Positions 9,208 to 18,190 of a stretch of DNA of 64,000 bases are shown in pieces. Position 1 is the first letter of the stretch. Every line of letters begins with the position of its first letter. The position numbers and the translations under genes are program-made. The notes below the pieces were generated by a model. The model saw nothing but the letters and a program-made list of their open reading frames with translations, was not told the origin of the DNA and did no database searches. The stretch is from the NCBI RefSeq assembly GCF_011578045.1, contig NZ_CP049801.1, forward strand, positions 2,852,001-2,916,000. Reading direction: 5' to 3'. This DNA comes from Acinetobacter shaoyimingii (lineage in GTDB: Bacteria > Pseudomonadota > Gammaproteobacteria > Pseudomonadales > Moraxellaceae).

Positions 9208-9672
9208 TTAAATCACCATACGTAGTTTTGGTTCATCTTTCAAAAAAACAGCTTTGCCTGTTAACATGTCAATAGGCATAGAAATATGCTGATGAACCAC
9301 TCGCCATTGATTATTTTGCTTTTGTAAACATAAAGTTGTACGACACCAAGGCATCATTCCCTTATCTTTCATGGCAACATTTTCAACTTTGGAATGGCAA
9401 TGCAAAATGGCAAGTTCTTCACTCGCATAAAGTTTGACATTACGACGTGAAATCTTCATACCTTCTGAAAAATATGGACTAAATTTTTGCCATTCATTTT
9501 TATATTCATCAATACCATTGAGTTGGCAACTGACATCGAACATACTGATATCTTTTGAACATTGGTTCAACAACTCATTGATTTTAGTGCTAATAATTGC
9601 ATTATCCCAGAGTTGAATTTGTTGTAATACTTCTTGGGCAAGATGTTGATCGCCATCAATTTGAATTTTCAT
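9208..9672 (-). CDS. NTF2-like (SnoaL/DUF4440-type) protein
   Basis: At 154 residues the protein has the NTF2-like cone-fold pattern: an N-terminal helix (AQEVLQQIQLWDNAII), then strands with FDVSCQLNGIDEY, AILHCHSKVE and WRVVHQHISMPIDM. The last motif, W-R-V-V-H-x-H-x-S, is typical of the DUF4440/SgcJ-like group. Such proteins are small enzymes or ligand binders and no substrate can be assigned. ATG 9672 is the right start because GGAGG lies 7 bases upstream; the longer frame would start inside that ribosome site. Confidence 0.78.
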   Translation of the reverse strand: MKIQIDGDQHLAQEVLQQIQLWDNAIISTKINELLNQCSKDISMFDVSCQLNGIDEYKNEWQKFSPYFSEGMKISRRNVKLYASEELAILHCHSKVENVAMKDKGMMPWCRTTLCLQKQNNQWRVVHQHISMPIDMLTGKAVFLKDEPKLRMVI

Positions 9673-10147
9673 TATTGTTCCTCCCACTCACTCTAGTAAG
9701 TGTGACCAATTTAACACTTTATATAAATTATGATAATATCGTTAAGTTTTCTTTTTATTGAAGTTTAGATTATTTTTGTTAACAAATTTAGTTTATTTTA
9801 ATAAATACAACATCTTATTAATTACAACTTAACAGATTTTCTTACTCCTCACATGTAATGTTGATGATTCAACATTTATTTGCTTAAAAATTTAATGATC
9901 TCAAAAATAATTCAATACAAAAATTTCTTCAGATCATTCAAATTATTCACCCAACTCAAAACAAAAAAGGGGTAGATTTAAATGCATGCATCACATCCCT
10001 TTTTACCCCCATCTCGTTTTAAATGATAACCACTATTCCATCGACTGCTTTACTTAGTTTTGCATTCACTTTATTTGCCTGACTGGGTACACTTTTAAAA
10101 TGTGCATTTTCAGAGAAATAAAGTAAATGTATGCAAGAACAGTCTTT
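9673..10147. other. Gene-free AT-rich spacer
   Basis: About 475 bp, very AT-rich, no supported gene. A short inverted match GGGGTA/TACCCC (9970-10009) has a long loop and is not a convincing terminator. Confidence 0.5.
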
Positions 10148-10483
10148 TTATCCTGTTAAATCTTTAATCGTGGTTGTTGAACCATTATTTTTCACCGACT
10201 CGATACCATTATCTCTTGCAGCAGCACTTGAATACAGTTGACTGGTGCCAATGATCTGATGATTTGCAGCCTTTAAATTAAAATAAGGTTTACCATTTTT
10301 AGCATCTACACGATCATAATTTGCATCACTGCCACTATTTTTTTGCACTGATTCAATCCCATTTTGAGCAGAGGCTTTGGCTTTATATAATTCACTGGTT
10401 AAAATCGTTTCTGCATTACCCGCTTTTAAAACGAATTTATATTGTCCATCACTTGCTTGAGAAATTTCATACCAACCTGCCAT
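10148..10483 (-). CDS. YegP-like protein with two DUF1508 repeats
   Basis: The 111 residues contain two tandem copies of a roughly 50-residue unit. The first runs GWYEISQASDGQYKFVLKAG to AQNGIESVQKNS, and the second from YFNLKAANHQIIGTSQLYSS to ARDNGIESVKNN. This is the DUF1508 (YegP) fold, a compact beta-beta-alpha unit of unknown function common in small bacterial proteins. The protein is cytoplasmic. ATG 10483 is preceded by AAAGGGG at a normal distance. The gene is isolated, with AT-rich gaps on both sides. Confidence 0.88.
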   Translation of the reverse strand: MAGWYEISQASDGQYKFVLKAGNAETILTSELYKAKASAQNGIESVQKNSGSDANYDRVDAKNGKPYFNLKAANHQIIGTSQLYSSAAARDNGIESVKNNGSTTTIKDLTG

Positions 10484-10833
10484 ATTTACCCCTTTCTATT
10501 TTAGTTAAATGATTTTATTAGAATGACTTTACAATGAATAAATTTTATCCAATTTATTAAAATATAAATGAGTTTATATTCTTTATACAATCATTTTTTG
10601 TCTATTTTTTTATTCTTATTTCATATGCACACCATACCTACTCAGCCATAGTGTTTGAACTATAATGCCTTTTCATAAATCACTATATTTTCCAATAATC
10701 TCAATTTAAATCATTATTCTGTATAATTAAAGTGTTATTCAAAGCAAACTTAATAATTAATTTGATTTTTTGAATTTTATCTTTTCATTTTAAGAAAAAA
10801 TTTAGGAACAAAATAATAGACTTCTTGTGTAAA
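10484..10833. other. Gene-free AT-rich spacer
   Basis: 350 bp of very AT-rich DNA upstream of the YegP-like gene. I see no supported gene, no strong hairpin and no repeat. Confidence 0.5.
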
Positions 10834-11031
10834 TTAAAAATGAAAATGTGTAATACCTTTATACAAAGAAAAACAGGAAATGAATGCGCTGATTTCCATT
10901 ACACATAATAATGTATCTGTGTCGAGTAAATGCATGATTAAAACGCTCATCAACTTTTTTACAGCATAAATACTGACAGTCAGCATAAACATAAAAAAAG
11001 CATAAAACCCTAAAGTTTTATGCTTTTTCAT
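10834..11031 (-). CDS. Possible small membrane protein (doubtful)
   Basis: The 65-codon frame has two hydrophobic segments (roughly residues 8-30 and 40-56) and AGAGG five bases before the ATG at 11031. However, codons 2-11 lie inside a perfect 14-bp hairpin with a T tract, which looks like a rho-independent terminator. No family is recognised. It is either a small membrane peptide whose expression is limited by that hairpin, or not a gene at all. Confidence 0.3.
   Translation of the reverse strand: MKKHKTLGFYAFFMFMLTVSIYAVKKLMSVLIMHLLDTDTLLCVMEISAFISCFSLYKGITHFHF
10995..11028 (-). terminator. Hairpin terminator just behind an ATG
   Basis: AAAAAGCATAAAAC (10995-11008) and GTTTTATGCTTTTT (11015-11028) form a perfect 14-bp stem with a 6-nt loop and T runs on the minus-strand reading. 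The nearest complete upstream gene on this strand, phnA, ends about 300 bp away. Confidence 0.65.
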
Positions 11032-11097
11032 TAAACCTCTTCGGTAAATACATTATCACCTCATTGGGTGTGCAAATTTATTAGACCACTACATTAC

Positions 11098-11200
11098 ACG
11101 CCCTCACCTTTTAGGAGAGGGCTAGGGAGGTTATTTGCTTGACCACCTCATCCCAACCTTTACCCTGAACCATATATGGCGCAAGAGAAGGGACTTTCGT
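11098..11200. repeat. Degenerate intergenic palindromic repeat
   Basis: The sequence has pieces such as GCCCTCACCTTTTAGGAGAG, GGGCTAGGGAGG and CCTCATCCCAACCTTTACCC, ending with AAGAGAAGGGAC. This pattern of CCCTCxCC/GGAGAGGG palindromes with CCTCATCCCAACCTT is typical of short dispersed intergenic repeats seen in many bacterial genomes. Only one copy lies in this window, so copy number is not testable here. Confidence 0.45.
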
Positions 11201-11325
11201 TGTTCATTCAAATACGAACCATTGATCATTTTGTGATTGATGCAAGAAGTCTATTGAGTGCATTCAATTATGATCAGCAATCACATGGTAAAAACCGAAT
11301 CACATCTGATGTTTGAATGATAAAT

Positions 11326-11664
11326 TTAAACTTTTTTAACAAATTCAGATTTGAGCTTCATTGCACCAAAACCATCAACTTTACAGTCGATATCATGACC
11401 ATCGGTTGCTTCTGGAAGTAATCGAATATTCTTTGCCTTTGTCCCTACTTTAACGACAGATGAAGAACCTTTAATTTTTAAATCTTTAATGACTGTAACG
11501 GTATCACCATCAGTCAGCACATTACCATTTGCATCTTTAATGATAATAACATCTTCTGTGATTTCCCCTTCTTTCCACTCATGTGAACATTCAGGACAAA
11601 TCAACAAATCGCCATCTTCATAGGTATATTCAGAGCTGCACTTTGGACAATGAGGTAAAGTCAT
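11326..11664 (-). CDS. phnA: PhnA/YjdM family zinc-ribbon protein
   Basis: At 112 residues, the N terminus [20 protein letters not shown] leads into [10 protein letters not shown], a CxxC...CxxC zinc ribbon. The C-terminal SH3-like domain follows with [20 protein letters not shown] and the typical ending [14 protein letters not shown]. Despite the gene name, a role in phosphonate use is not established for this family in general. I start at ATG 11664 because the family begins with MxLPxCPxC; the four extra upstream residues are not conserved. It lies alone, without phosphonate genes nearby. Confidence 0.92.
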   Translation of the reverse strand: MTLPHCPKCSSEYTYEDGDLLICPECSHEWKEGEITEDVIIIKDANGNVLTDGDTVTVIKDLKIKGSSSVVKVGTKAKNIRLLPEATDGHDIDCKVDGFGAMKLKSEFVKKV

Positions 11665-11788
11665 AAAAAAACTCAAAAAAGCAAAATTGTTGGGCGCAAT
11701 ATAGCATTTTTATTTGACGGAGTTTAATCCTCTTTGGTTTCATCAATAAATGCCTATGAGCAGAGCTGTCCTAAAATAACCCATACAT

Positions 11789-12227
11789 TTAATGATCTGG
11801 AATGTCTGGATTCACCAATAAAGCCAACAAATTGAGAGATTCTTGCCAGCCTAAATAACACGCTTCAGCTGGGATTTCCTTGGGTACACCCGAGGTTCAA
11901 CTCAGTGCCCATGAGCACAGGCTCCATATGAATAGTCACGTAAATGACTTCATCAATCTCAGGGTCATCAAATTGATCTTTATAACGCAACAATTTATTT
12001 GGAATGATTTCCATATAGGTGCCAAAAAACGAATGGGTAAAACCAGTTGAGAAATTGGTGAGTGACATCTTATAGCCAGCTCCAACTTGTACATCAATAT
12101 AATGTACTTTGCCCGTAAATCCATGCGGAGGCATCCATTTTGACATCGCATCTGGGTCTGTGAATGCTCTGTATACACGTTCTGGAGGCGCGCTAAAGAT
12201 ACGGTGAATTCTAATTGTTTGATGCAT
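11789..12227 (-). pseudogene. SRPBCC (AHSA1-like) domain protein, frameshifted near the C terminus
   Basis: The first 117 residues form a START/SRPBCC fold: TIRIHRIFSAPPERVYRAFT, SKWMPPHGFTGKVHYID, SFFGTYMEIIPNKLLRYKDQ and VTIHMEPVLMGTELNL. The frame then goes wrong and stops at 11865. In another frame the expected C-terminal part of the family continues, roughly TSGVPKEIPAEACYLGWQES, LNLLALLVNPDIPDH, to a TAA at 11789. One indel near 11890-11905 explains both. These proteins bind hydrophobic ligands and the ligand is unknown. Either the gene is recently broken or the base calling is wrong at one spot. Confidence 0.72.
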
Positions 12228-12380
12228 GATCTCAATCACTTCTTATTTTTTATCATATTCATGTGATTTAGCTTAATCAGTTATTCCCTTACAAACTGTA
12301 TGGGTTTGGTGTATTTATCTTCATTATTCATTTTAAATATAAAATTAACTGTTAATTTATTGATATTTCCAACCTAAAAC

Positions 12381-12413
12381 AAAAATAGCCTATTGAAATA
12401 ATAGACTATTTTT
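12381..12413 (-). terminator. Terminator of the AI-2E/GAF gene
   Basis: AAAAATAG (12381-12388) and CTATTTTT (12406-12413) enclose a second short inner pairing (CCTATT with AATAGA). It lies 60 bp beyond the stop codon, with a T run on the minus strand. Confidence 0.6.
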
Positions 12414-12474
12414 ATTCATCACTCAGATATTAAACTTAACAATTATATTGAATGATTAAACTCTATCTCACTCA

Positions 12475-14943
12475 TTAAGAATCCATGGACAGCATATGTG
12501 TAGATTCTGCTTGTTGAAGTTTGCCAATTTCCTCAAGTTTTTGCTGTCGCGTCTTCTCATTGCTTAAGGTTTCAATTAAGTCATCCGCTAATTCATTCAG
12601 TAATACAACATCATCCTCACTCATTTGACGAACATGTTGATCCAAAATACACAAACTTCCAAGCACTAATCCTTGCTGTGTCCTCAGAGGTACGCCTGCA
12701 TAAAATTTGATTTTGCTTTTATTCAACTCTGGGTTTTGTCTAAAACGAGGATCACGGTCAATATCTTCAATAATCAGCGCTTCATTTTGATGAACCAAGT
12801 GTGTACAGATGGACTCTTCTCTTGGAATTCCTGCTTCAATTGGATTTGCATTTTCATCTGCCAATGGGCTACCTGGTGTATTCACCCAGTCTTCGTCTAC
12901 CAATGAAATTTGCGCATATCTGACGTCAAAAGCTTGTGTAGCTTCCTCTATATATTGCTTATAGATTGGGAGTGTTTCTGGTTCTAATAATTGCAAATCG
13001 TGTAATGCAGCCAAACGCTCATCTTCATTTTCATTGAGTAATTCACGTGCTGGGTTTTCACCTTGTTCAATCAAAAGCGCATCTATACTGAGCATTAACT
13101 CATTGACCGTTGCCACCACCGCATCTGGCTCATAACGGCGAATGATGTCGTCTCTCAGCTCGTCACTGCTATTGCCCCAAGTGGCAAACACCAGTTTTAA
13201 ATGTGGAAAATGAGTTTTTAAACGATGGTTCAGCAGTCGAATTTGAGCCTGAGGTTGTTGATGAAATACTGATAAGCAGACGATTTCTACACTTTCTGGA
13301 AGGCTCTCCAACACATCAATATTAGATTGAATCAAGGCTTCATTATGGCTTTGTGCTGGGACTTTACGTAAATTTAAACCATGTGCCAGCATAGATGAAA
13401 CCAGTACATCAACTTCCCAACGTGCACCTAAACACGCCACTTTCGGCTCTGATAGATCAATTTCAGCTGCATACTCTATTTGAAAATCATGATTGAATAA
13501 TTTTAAACCTTGATGCATACGTAAACGATGTTCAGCACTGGCATCAGTGTTATGACTTTCTGAAAACAATCGAATAGAAGGTATAGAGACATCTTCATAA
13601 AAGCCGTTGACTTTGCGACTGATCAACTCATCATTACTTTGCTTAGAACGCTTATGGCGACCAAACAAGCTAATCTTTTTAGGCATACCTTCTTCAATGT
13701 AGGCCTGTGAAATTTCTAATGCATCATCAACATCTCCTGCCACTAAACGTTGATAAAATCGTTCTGGAGGTGTCAACACTGAGTCACTACCAATAAACAC
13801 TTTCATAAAGGATAATGCTGGAATGTAATTTGCCAAGACCAAAATACATGCCGTTAACGGCGTTGAAAGAATTAAACCTATCGGACCCCATAACGACGTC
13901 CAAAAGGTTGCAGCAACAATGATCGCTAATGTTGAAAGCCCTGTACTTTCACCATACAGCCACGGCTCAATCACATTATTACTCACCAGTTCTAAGAGCA
14001 AAATGAGCCCTAAGGTCCAGAGCACCATGTTCCAAGTCGGATCGACAGCAAAAGCCAATGTAATTGGAAAAATCATGGAAATCAGTGGTCCCACATAGGG
14101 AATAAAACGCATGACCACAGCCACCATGCCCCACATTATGGCTGCTGGAACGCCAATAAAATACAGTCCAATGGCCATCGGAACACCATAAGTGGCATTG
14201 ACCAATAGCTGCATTCGCAAATAGGTTCCTATACGAACTGCTGCTTCATCCAAAGCATCTGTACCGACATTTAGATTTCCACCTAAGAGTTTCAACAAGC
14301 GATCATGCAAATCTTTTCGATTGAGTAAAATCAGCACCACAAATAAGAACACAATACCCGCAGTGGCGAGTGGACTGACAATTTTTGCACCCCACTCCAA
14401 TGCGGCTTCTGTGGTACTTTGTTGATCGCCCACCATCTGTACTTTTTGTATATCAGATTTTTTTTGCTCATCAGGTGCTATTTCTTGCATCGATTTTTGC
14501 ACGGTTTGAATGGTACTGATTGCTCCATCCCAAATGCTCGGTCCAGACGTGACACTTTTAACGGAGTTAATTTTCTTTTCAATGGTGTCCTGATACTGTG
14601 GCATTTCTTGGCTAAGTGTCGCCAGTTGATAGCCCAAATAAGTACCTGCCCCACCCAACACACTTAATGCAAAAAGTACAACCAGTGCGATTGAAGGAAA
14701 CTGCGGAAGTCCCCACTTTTTAAGCCGAGACACTAAGGGTTCAAGTAAGAATGCCAATAAAACTGAAAGTGCTAATGGGATGAGAATCTCTTTGCCATAG
14801 TACAAAGCCAAAATGATAATCGTTGCAATCACAAAACCAGCCATGAGCCTCAGTGCGCGCTTTGTTTGTGTATCTTGATTCTGTTGATCATTCTCGTGAT
14901 TGTTATTTTCTTGTTCTGTCAAAGTACTTTTGAGATGATCCAT
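12475..14943 (-). CDS. AI-2E family transporter fused to a B12-binding-like region and a GAF domain
   Basis: This 822-residue protein is about twice as long as ordinary AI-2E (PerM/TqsA) proteins. Residues about 35-390 are the transporter: ALYYGKEILIPLALSVLLAF, a hydrophilic insertion, then GVPAAIMWGMVAVVMRFIPY and SNNVIEPWLYGESTGLSTLA, with about eight helices. After a linker, residues about 510-630 look like a cobalamin-binding/Rossmann-type region without the B12 histidine motif (VACLGARWEVDVLVSSMLAH, EIVCLSVFHQQPQAQIRLLN). Residues about 670-810 are a GAF domain (ISLVDEDWVNTPGSP, REESICTHLVHQNEALIIED, KFYAGVPLRTQQGLVLGSLC). ATG 14943 has AAGGA seven bases upstream. The architecture suggests a membrane channel under ligand or redox control; that is inference. 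Confidence 0.85.
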   Translation of the reverse strand: MDHLKSTLTEQENNNHENDQQNQDTQTKRALRLMAGFVIATIIILALYYGKEILIPLALSVLLAFLLEPLVSRLKKWGLPQFPSIALVVLFALSVLGGAGTYLGYQLATLSQEMPQYQDTIEKKINSVKSVTSGPSIWDGAISTIQTVQKSMQEIAPDEQKKSDIQKVQMVGDQQSTTEAALEWGAKIVSPLATAGIVFLFVVLILLNRKDLHDRLLKLLGGNLNVGTDALDEAAVRIGTYLRMQLLVNATYGVPMAIGLYFIGVPAAIMWGMVAVVMRFIPYVGPLISMIFPITLAFAVDPTWNMVLWTLGLILLLELVSNNVIEPWLYGESTGLSTLAIIVAATFWTSLWGPIGLILSTPLTACILVLANYIPALSFMKVFIGSDSVLTPPERFYQRLVAGDVDDALEISQAYIEEGMPKKISLFGRHKRSKQSNDELISRKVNGFYEDVSIPSIRLFSESHNTDASAEHRLRMHQGLKLFNHDFQIEYAAEIDLSEPKVACLGARWEVDVLVSSMLAHGLNLRKVPAQSHNEALIQSNIDVLESLPESVEIVCLSVFHQQPQAQIRLLNHRLKTHFPHLKLVFATWGNSSDELRDDIIRRYEPDAVVATVNELMLSIDALLIEQGENPARELLNENEDERLAALHDLQLLEPETLPIYKQYIEEATQAFDVRYAQISLVDEDWVNTPGSPLADENANPIEAGIPREESICTHLVHQNEALIIEDIDRDPRFRQNPELNKSKIKFYAGVPLRTQQGLVLGSLCILDQHVRQMSEDDVVLLNELADDLIETLSNEKTRQQKLEEIGKLQQAESTHMLSMDS

Positions 14944-15099
14944 ACCGCTATCCTTAAGTGTGAACTTAAGCATGATTTTTGATCTTTTTATTTAGAATTT
15001 CTATACAGTTAGTGTAATTTCATCTTGGTATTTTTATTGAATTTTATCGTGCTGAAACTGTATTCAAGTTGAAACTCAAGTTTTTCTTTTTGCATTAAA

Positions 15100-15134
15100 A
15101 AAGCCTTCGAATGCCATGACACATCAAAGGCTTT
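15100..15134 (-). terminator. Terminator of the RraB-like gene
   Basis: AAAGCCTT (15100-15107) pairs with AAGGCTTT (15127-15134) around a 19-nt loop, with an A run that reads as T on the minus strand. It lies 34 bp past the stop codon. Confidence 0.65.
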
Positions 15135-15167
15135 AATAAATACTTTTAGTTCAACAACTTGTGTTCA

Positions 15168-15563
15168 TTACGAGTTGAGTGAAGCTGGCGATTCGTCATC
15201 TTCAATTTCATCATCATAGACATAGGCCATACAGCCCCAACCATCATAAACACCTTGATATTGCTCAGCGATTTTGGTCACCCACTCTTCTAAGTCAACA
15301 ATGTCTGAATATTCAGGCTCCATATACATGTATATGGTGATAATCCATTCTTTAAGATCAGATTCTTCGTCGACAAATAAACTGATTTTTTGTTCTTCAT
15401 GTAGAAGAAACAATGCACATTTCTCAGCTTGTTCTTGGCTCGTGAATGCAATTGAATATTCAATTTCATGTGCTTCGGTGAGGTCATCACCATCTTGATG
15501 CATTTGCCAAAGTACATCGCCATTGTCATCATCGGGGAATTGTTGGTAGTCGCGGTCAGTCAT
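15168..15563 (-). CDS. RraB-like protein (ribonuclease E inhibitor family)
   Basis: This very acidic protein of 131 residues carries the hallmark EYSIAFTSQEQAEKCALFLL, KEWIITIYMYMEP and the conserved YDGWGCM near residue 113, followed by an acidic tail. The layout matches RraB, which in E. coli binds RNase E and changes degradosome composition. Whether it does so here is untested. I chose ATG 15563, because TAAGGA lies seven bases upstream; the two upstream in-frame ATGs at 15590 and 15581 have no such site and would add nine and six residues. The gene is monocistronic with its own terminator. Confidence 0.8.
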   Translation of the reverse strand: MTDRDYQQFPDDDNGDVLWQMHQDGDDLTEAHEIEYSIAFTSQEQAEKCALFLLHEEQKISLFVDEESDLKEWIITIYMYMEPEYSDIVDLEEWVTKIAEQYQGVYDGWGCMAYVYDDEIEDDESPASLNS

Positions 15564-15655
15564 TGTAGAGTCCTTATTCATCGCTTTCACTTTATCATAA
15601 GCAATACGTTAGCTTAATTTTGTTTCAATTTGAGTATGATTCATGATTAAAAATA

Positions 15656-15677
15656 AAACCCCAATTAAATGGGGTTT
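15656..15677 (-). terminator. Terminator of the tyrosinase gene
   Basis: AAACCCC (15656-15662) and GGGGTTT (15671-15677) form a 7-bp stem with an 8-nt loop and T-rich flank on the minus strand, 28 bp past the tyrosinase stop. Confidence 0.75.
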
Positions 15678-15705
15678 CACTCTACTACAGCTTAACTTCT
15701 AAACA

Positions 15706-17289
15706 TTATGAAATAGGCTCAGATGTAAGCAGTATTTTACCAATTTTTAATCCGTCTTTGCTTAACTGCGTAAAGACTGGATTAGAAGTAAAATCGGTCG
15801 GCTCAAAAATTAATTCAAAGTCTGCCAAACTTTGCGCACCTATTTCTTGCAGATTATCTGAAACAATTAATTTCATATCGCCAATCTTAGTTTTTCCATG
15901 ATGAGCGTGGACATTATTTAAACCAAAGAAAGAGAAGGTCGTCAGATAGCTTCGTTTACTCGTGTCTTTTTTACTTACCATATATACAGCATAAGTAAGC
16001 ATTGGCTTATTCACCAACTCAATATTTTGTATAGTTAGATATGAAATTGCTGGGCCAGTTGATCTAAGCATATTATTTACTGGAAGATCTTTAAAATTGG
16101 CTCTTGAAACTTGAGCACCTAATACATTGATATTACTGATTTCAATATTCTCATGATGACCTAAAGGACTCATTAAAAGTTTATTAGATTCACTAGCAAG
16201 CAGTGTTGGATCAGATTTTAAGCCTAAATCATCATAATCCGGCATAAATTCTGAATTAAACGCATCAGCTACTTTTCTTGATACAAGATTCCCGTTTTCA
16301 TCTACAAACTTCATTTCCTTCTCAAACCATGTCGCAGGCATACCAAGATTAGCTTTAGCCCACGCAAGGTCAATTTTTTGTCCCTTTGCTTTTTTAAGCA
16401 TCCATTTTTGCCATAAACGATCAATATTACGATGATGTAAATAGAAAATTGGATCATTACCTGCAGCAGGAACCAAGCCCATATTCGGGGCATAGCAGTT
16501 TGCACCAACGGCACAGTGCATTAAGTTGTGCGGATTACTTTCAATTAAGTTTGAAAATCCTGCTTTATCATCTCTATAAAAATCGACCGCTTGTAATGCT
16601 TCAAAACCTGTAATATCAATTGTTTTATTATCTCCTCTTACTTTTATTCCTATTTTATTTTCGTTTAGTCCAATGGTTCGTTTAATATCGAAAGCAGATA
16701 AATAATTTTGCGTAAATAACCACGGTAAAAATAATAAATTATTGTTATCTATATTATCTTCATATTTCCAATAAGGGAGTTGTAAGTTGGGATTACCACT
16801 CGCTTTCCTCAATGTTTTTTCGAAATAATGTAGATACAAGCGATGCCATGGTAAAAAAAACTCCGTACCATGTTCACAAGTTCCCCAAACCTCCTGAGCA
16901 ATTTTATCATTACCTGCCGTCTGATTATTCAATGAAGCATAGTAGTTTTGATAGAAACCACATGCCTTCCTTTCTGGCTCACCTTTCGCTTTGTCATAGC
17001 ATTGTTTAATTAACTCTTCATAATATTCTTGTAAATTTTCAGATTTTTTATCATACCCAAAGTAACCATGTATATTTGCCCAATAATTTAGACTTGTTCT
17101 ATATTTCGCTGTGTTTGGCTCAGCGAAATTGGCCTTTCTCATTTCAGCAAAGCCTTGGTTCAATGCATTTAAATTCTTTAAATCTTTTACGTAAGTTTCT
17201 AAACTCGGAATCTTCTGTGCATAAGTAGATATAGATAAAATTCCACACGTACTGGCCAAAATTACTAATTTTGCAATTCCCTTTTTCAT
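15706..17289 (-). CDS. Secreted tyrosinase / polyphenol oxidase
   Basis: This is a type-3 copper protein of 527 residues with a signal peptide (KLVILASTCGILSISTYAQ, cleavage about residue 25). The CuA site has H74 (ANIHGYFG), H140 (CEHGTEFF) and H149 (FLPWHRLYLHYFE). CuB has H254 and H258 (NPHNLMHC) and the histidines of DPIFYLHHRNIDRLW near 285. All six ligands therefore appear present. The roughly 200-residue C-terminal part resembles the beta-rich domain of plant-type polyphenol oxidases that shields the active site. It should oxidise phenols to quinones in the periplasm or outside. No caddie protein or copper chaperone is adjacent. The gene is unusual for an Acinetobacter-like core region and has a hairpin terminator. 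Confidence 0.9.
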   Translation of the reverse strand: MKKGIAKLVILASTCGILSISTYAQKIPSLETYVKDLKNLNALNQGFAEMRKANFAEPNTAKYRTSLNYWANIHGYFGYDKKSENLQEYYEELIKQCYDKAKGEPERKACGFYQNYYASLNNQTAGNDKIAQEVWGTCEHGTEFFLPWHRLYLHYFEKTLRKASGNPNLQLPYWKYEDNIDNNNLLFLPWLFTQNYLSAFDIKRTIGLNENKIGIKVRGDNKTIDITGFEALQAVDFYRDDKAGFSNLIESNPHNLMHCAVGANCYAPNMGLVPAAGNDPIFYLHHRNIDRLWQKWMLKKAKGQKIDLAWAKANLGMPATWFEKEMKFVDENGNLVSRKVADAFNSEFMPDYDDLGLKSDPTLLASESNKLLMSPLGHHENIEISNINVLGAQVSRANFKDLPVNNMLRSTGPAISYLTIQNIELVNKPMLTYAVYMVSKKDTSKRSYLTTFSFFGLNNVHAHHGKTKIGDMKLIVSDNLQEIGAQSLADFELIFEPTDFTSNPVFTQLSKDGLKIGKILLTSEPIS

Positions 17290-17524
17290 TGTTTTCCCCT
17301 TGTACTTATTAAATTTGATGTCATCGTTATTATATTGATCATATTTAAATCACAATAAATACCTCATTGAAGATTAGATCAATTTTATTTTAATAAACAA
17401 ATATTTACACATATTGAAAAACTTTAAACATGCAAAAGCACGACCGATTCTAACTTTTAAATTAAAGCGTGAATCAATCATTTAAAGATCTTTTTATTAA
17501 AATAAATAGTTTGTGAAAAATAAC

Positions 17525-18190
17525 TTAAAAAGGAACTTTTCCACGAATCTCGACATCCACACCACTCAATGGCTGTTGAAAAGCCAAATATGTTGCATGA
17601 AGCGCCATACGATTAAGCAAACTTCGTGTAGGTTCAGGGTGATACAACTTGTCCCCTGTAATAGGATGACCAATATATTGCATATGTACACGCAGTTGGT
17701 GCGAACGCCCCGTAATGGGAGTCAATAATACGCGTGAAATATCACTTGCTTCATCATACTCAAGTACTTCATATAAAGTTTGAGCAGGTTTACCCAATTC
17801 AAAATGCACAATCTGACGTGGACGATTTTCCCAATCTGTGATTAGCGGTACATCTACACTGCCTTTATCAGCTTCAAACTGACCTTGAACCAAAGCTATA
17901 TAATTCTTCTTCACAGTTCGTGCTTGGAACATTTTACTGACAGCCACTTCCGCATCACGGTGTTTAGCAAACATCAAAATACCAGAGGTTGCCATATCTA
18001 AACGATGTGTAATTTTAGCGTTGGGATACTCCTCTACAATACGTAGGTACGCACTGTCATGATGTTCAGGTAAACGTCCAGGCACCGACAATAGACCTGC
18101 TGGTTTATCGATAACCACCAAATCATCATCCTCATACACAATCGATAATGGATCTTGTGGCGGTGCATAAACAAATTGATCAAATGACAT
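17525..18190 (-). CDS. rluA: Pseudouridine synthase RluA
   Basis: RluA makes pseudouridine at 23S rRNA U746 and U32 of several tRNAs. The catalytic motif HRLDMATSGILMFAKH lies at residues about 62-77, with the aspartate in HRLD. Other matches to E. coli RluA are VVIDKPAGLLSVPGRLPEH near the N terminus, DWENRPRQIVHFELGKPAQT and PITGRSHQLRVHMQYIGHPI. The length, 221 residues, fits RluA rather than RluC or RluD, and there is no S4 domain. Upstream lies a long gene-free stretch with several hairpins. Confidence 0.93.
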   Translation of the reverse strand: MSFDQFVYAPPQDPLSIVYEDDDLVVIDKPAGLLSVPGRLPEHHDSAYLRIVEEYPNAKITHRLDMATSGILMFAKHRDAEVAVSKMFQARTVKKNYIALVQGQFEADKGSVDVPLITDWENRPRQIVHFELGKPAQTLYEVLEYDEASDISRVLLTPITGRSHQLRVHMQYIGHPITGDKLYHPEPTRSLLNRMALHATYLAFQQPLSGVDVEIRGKVPF

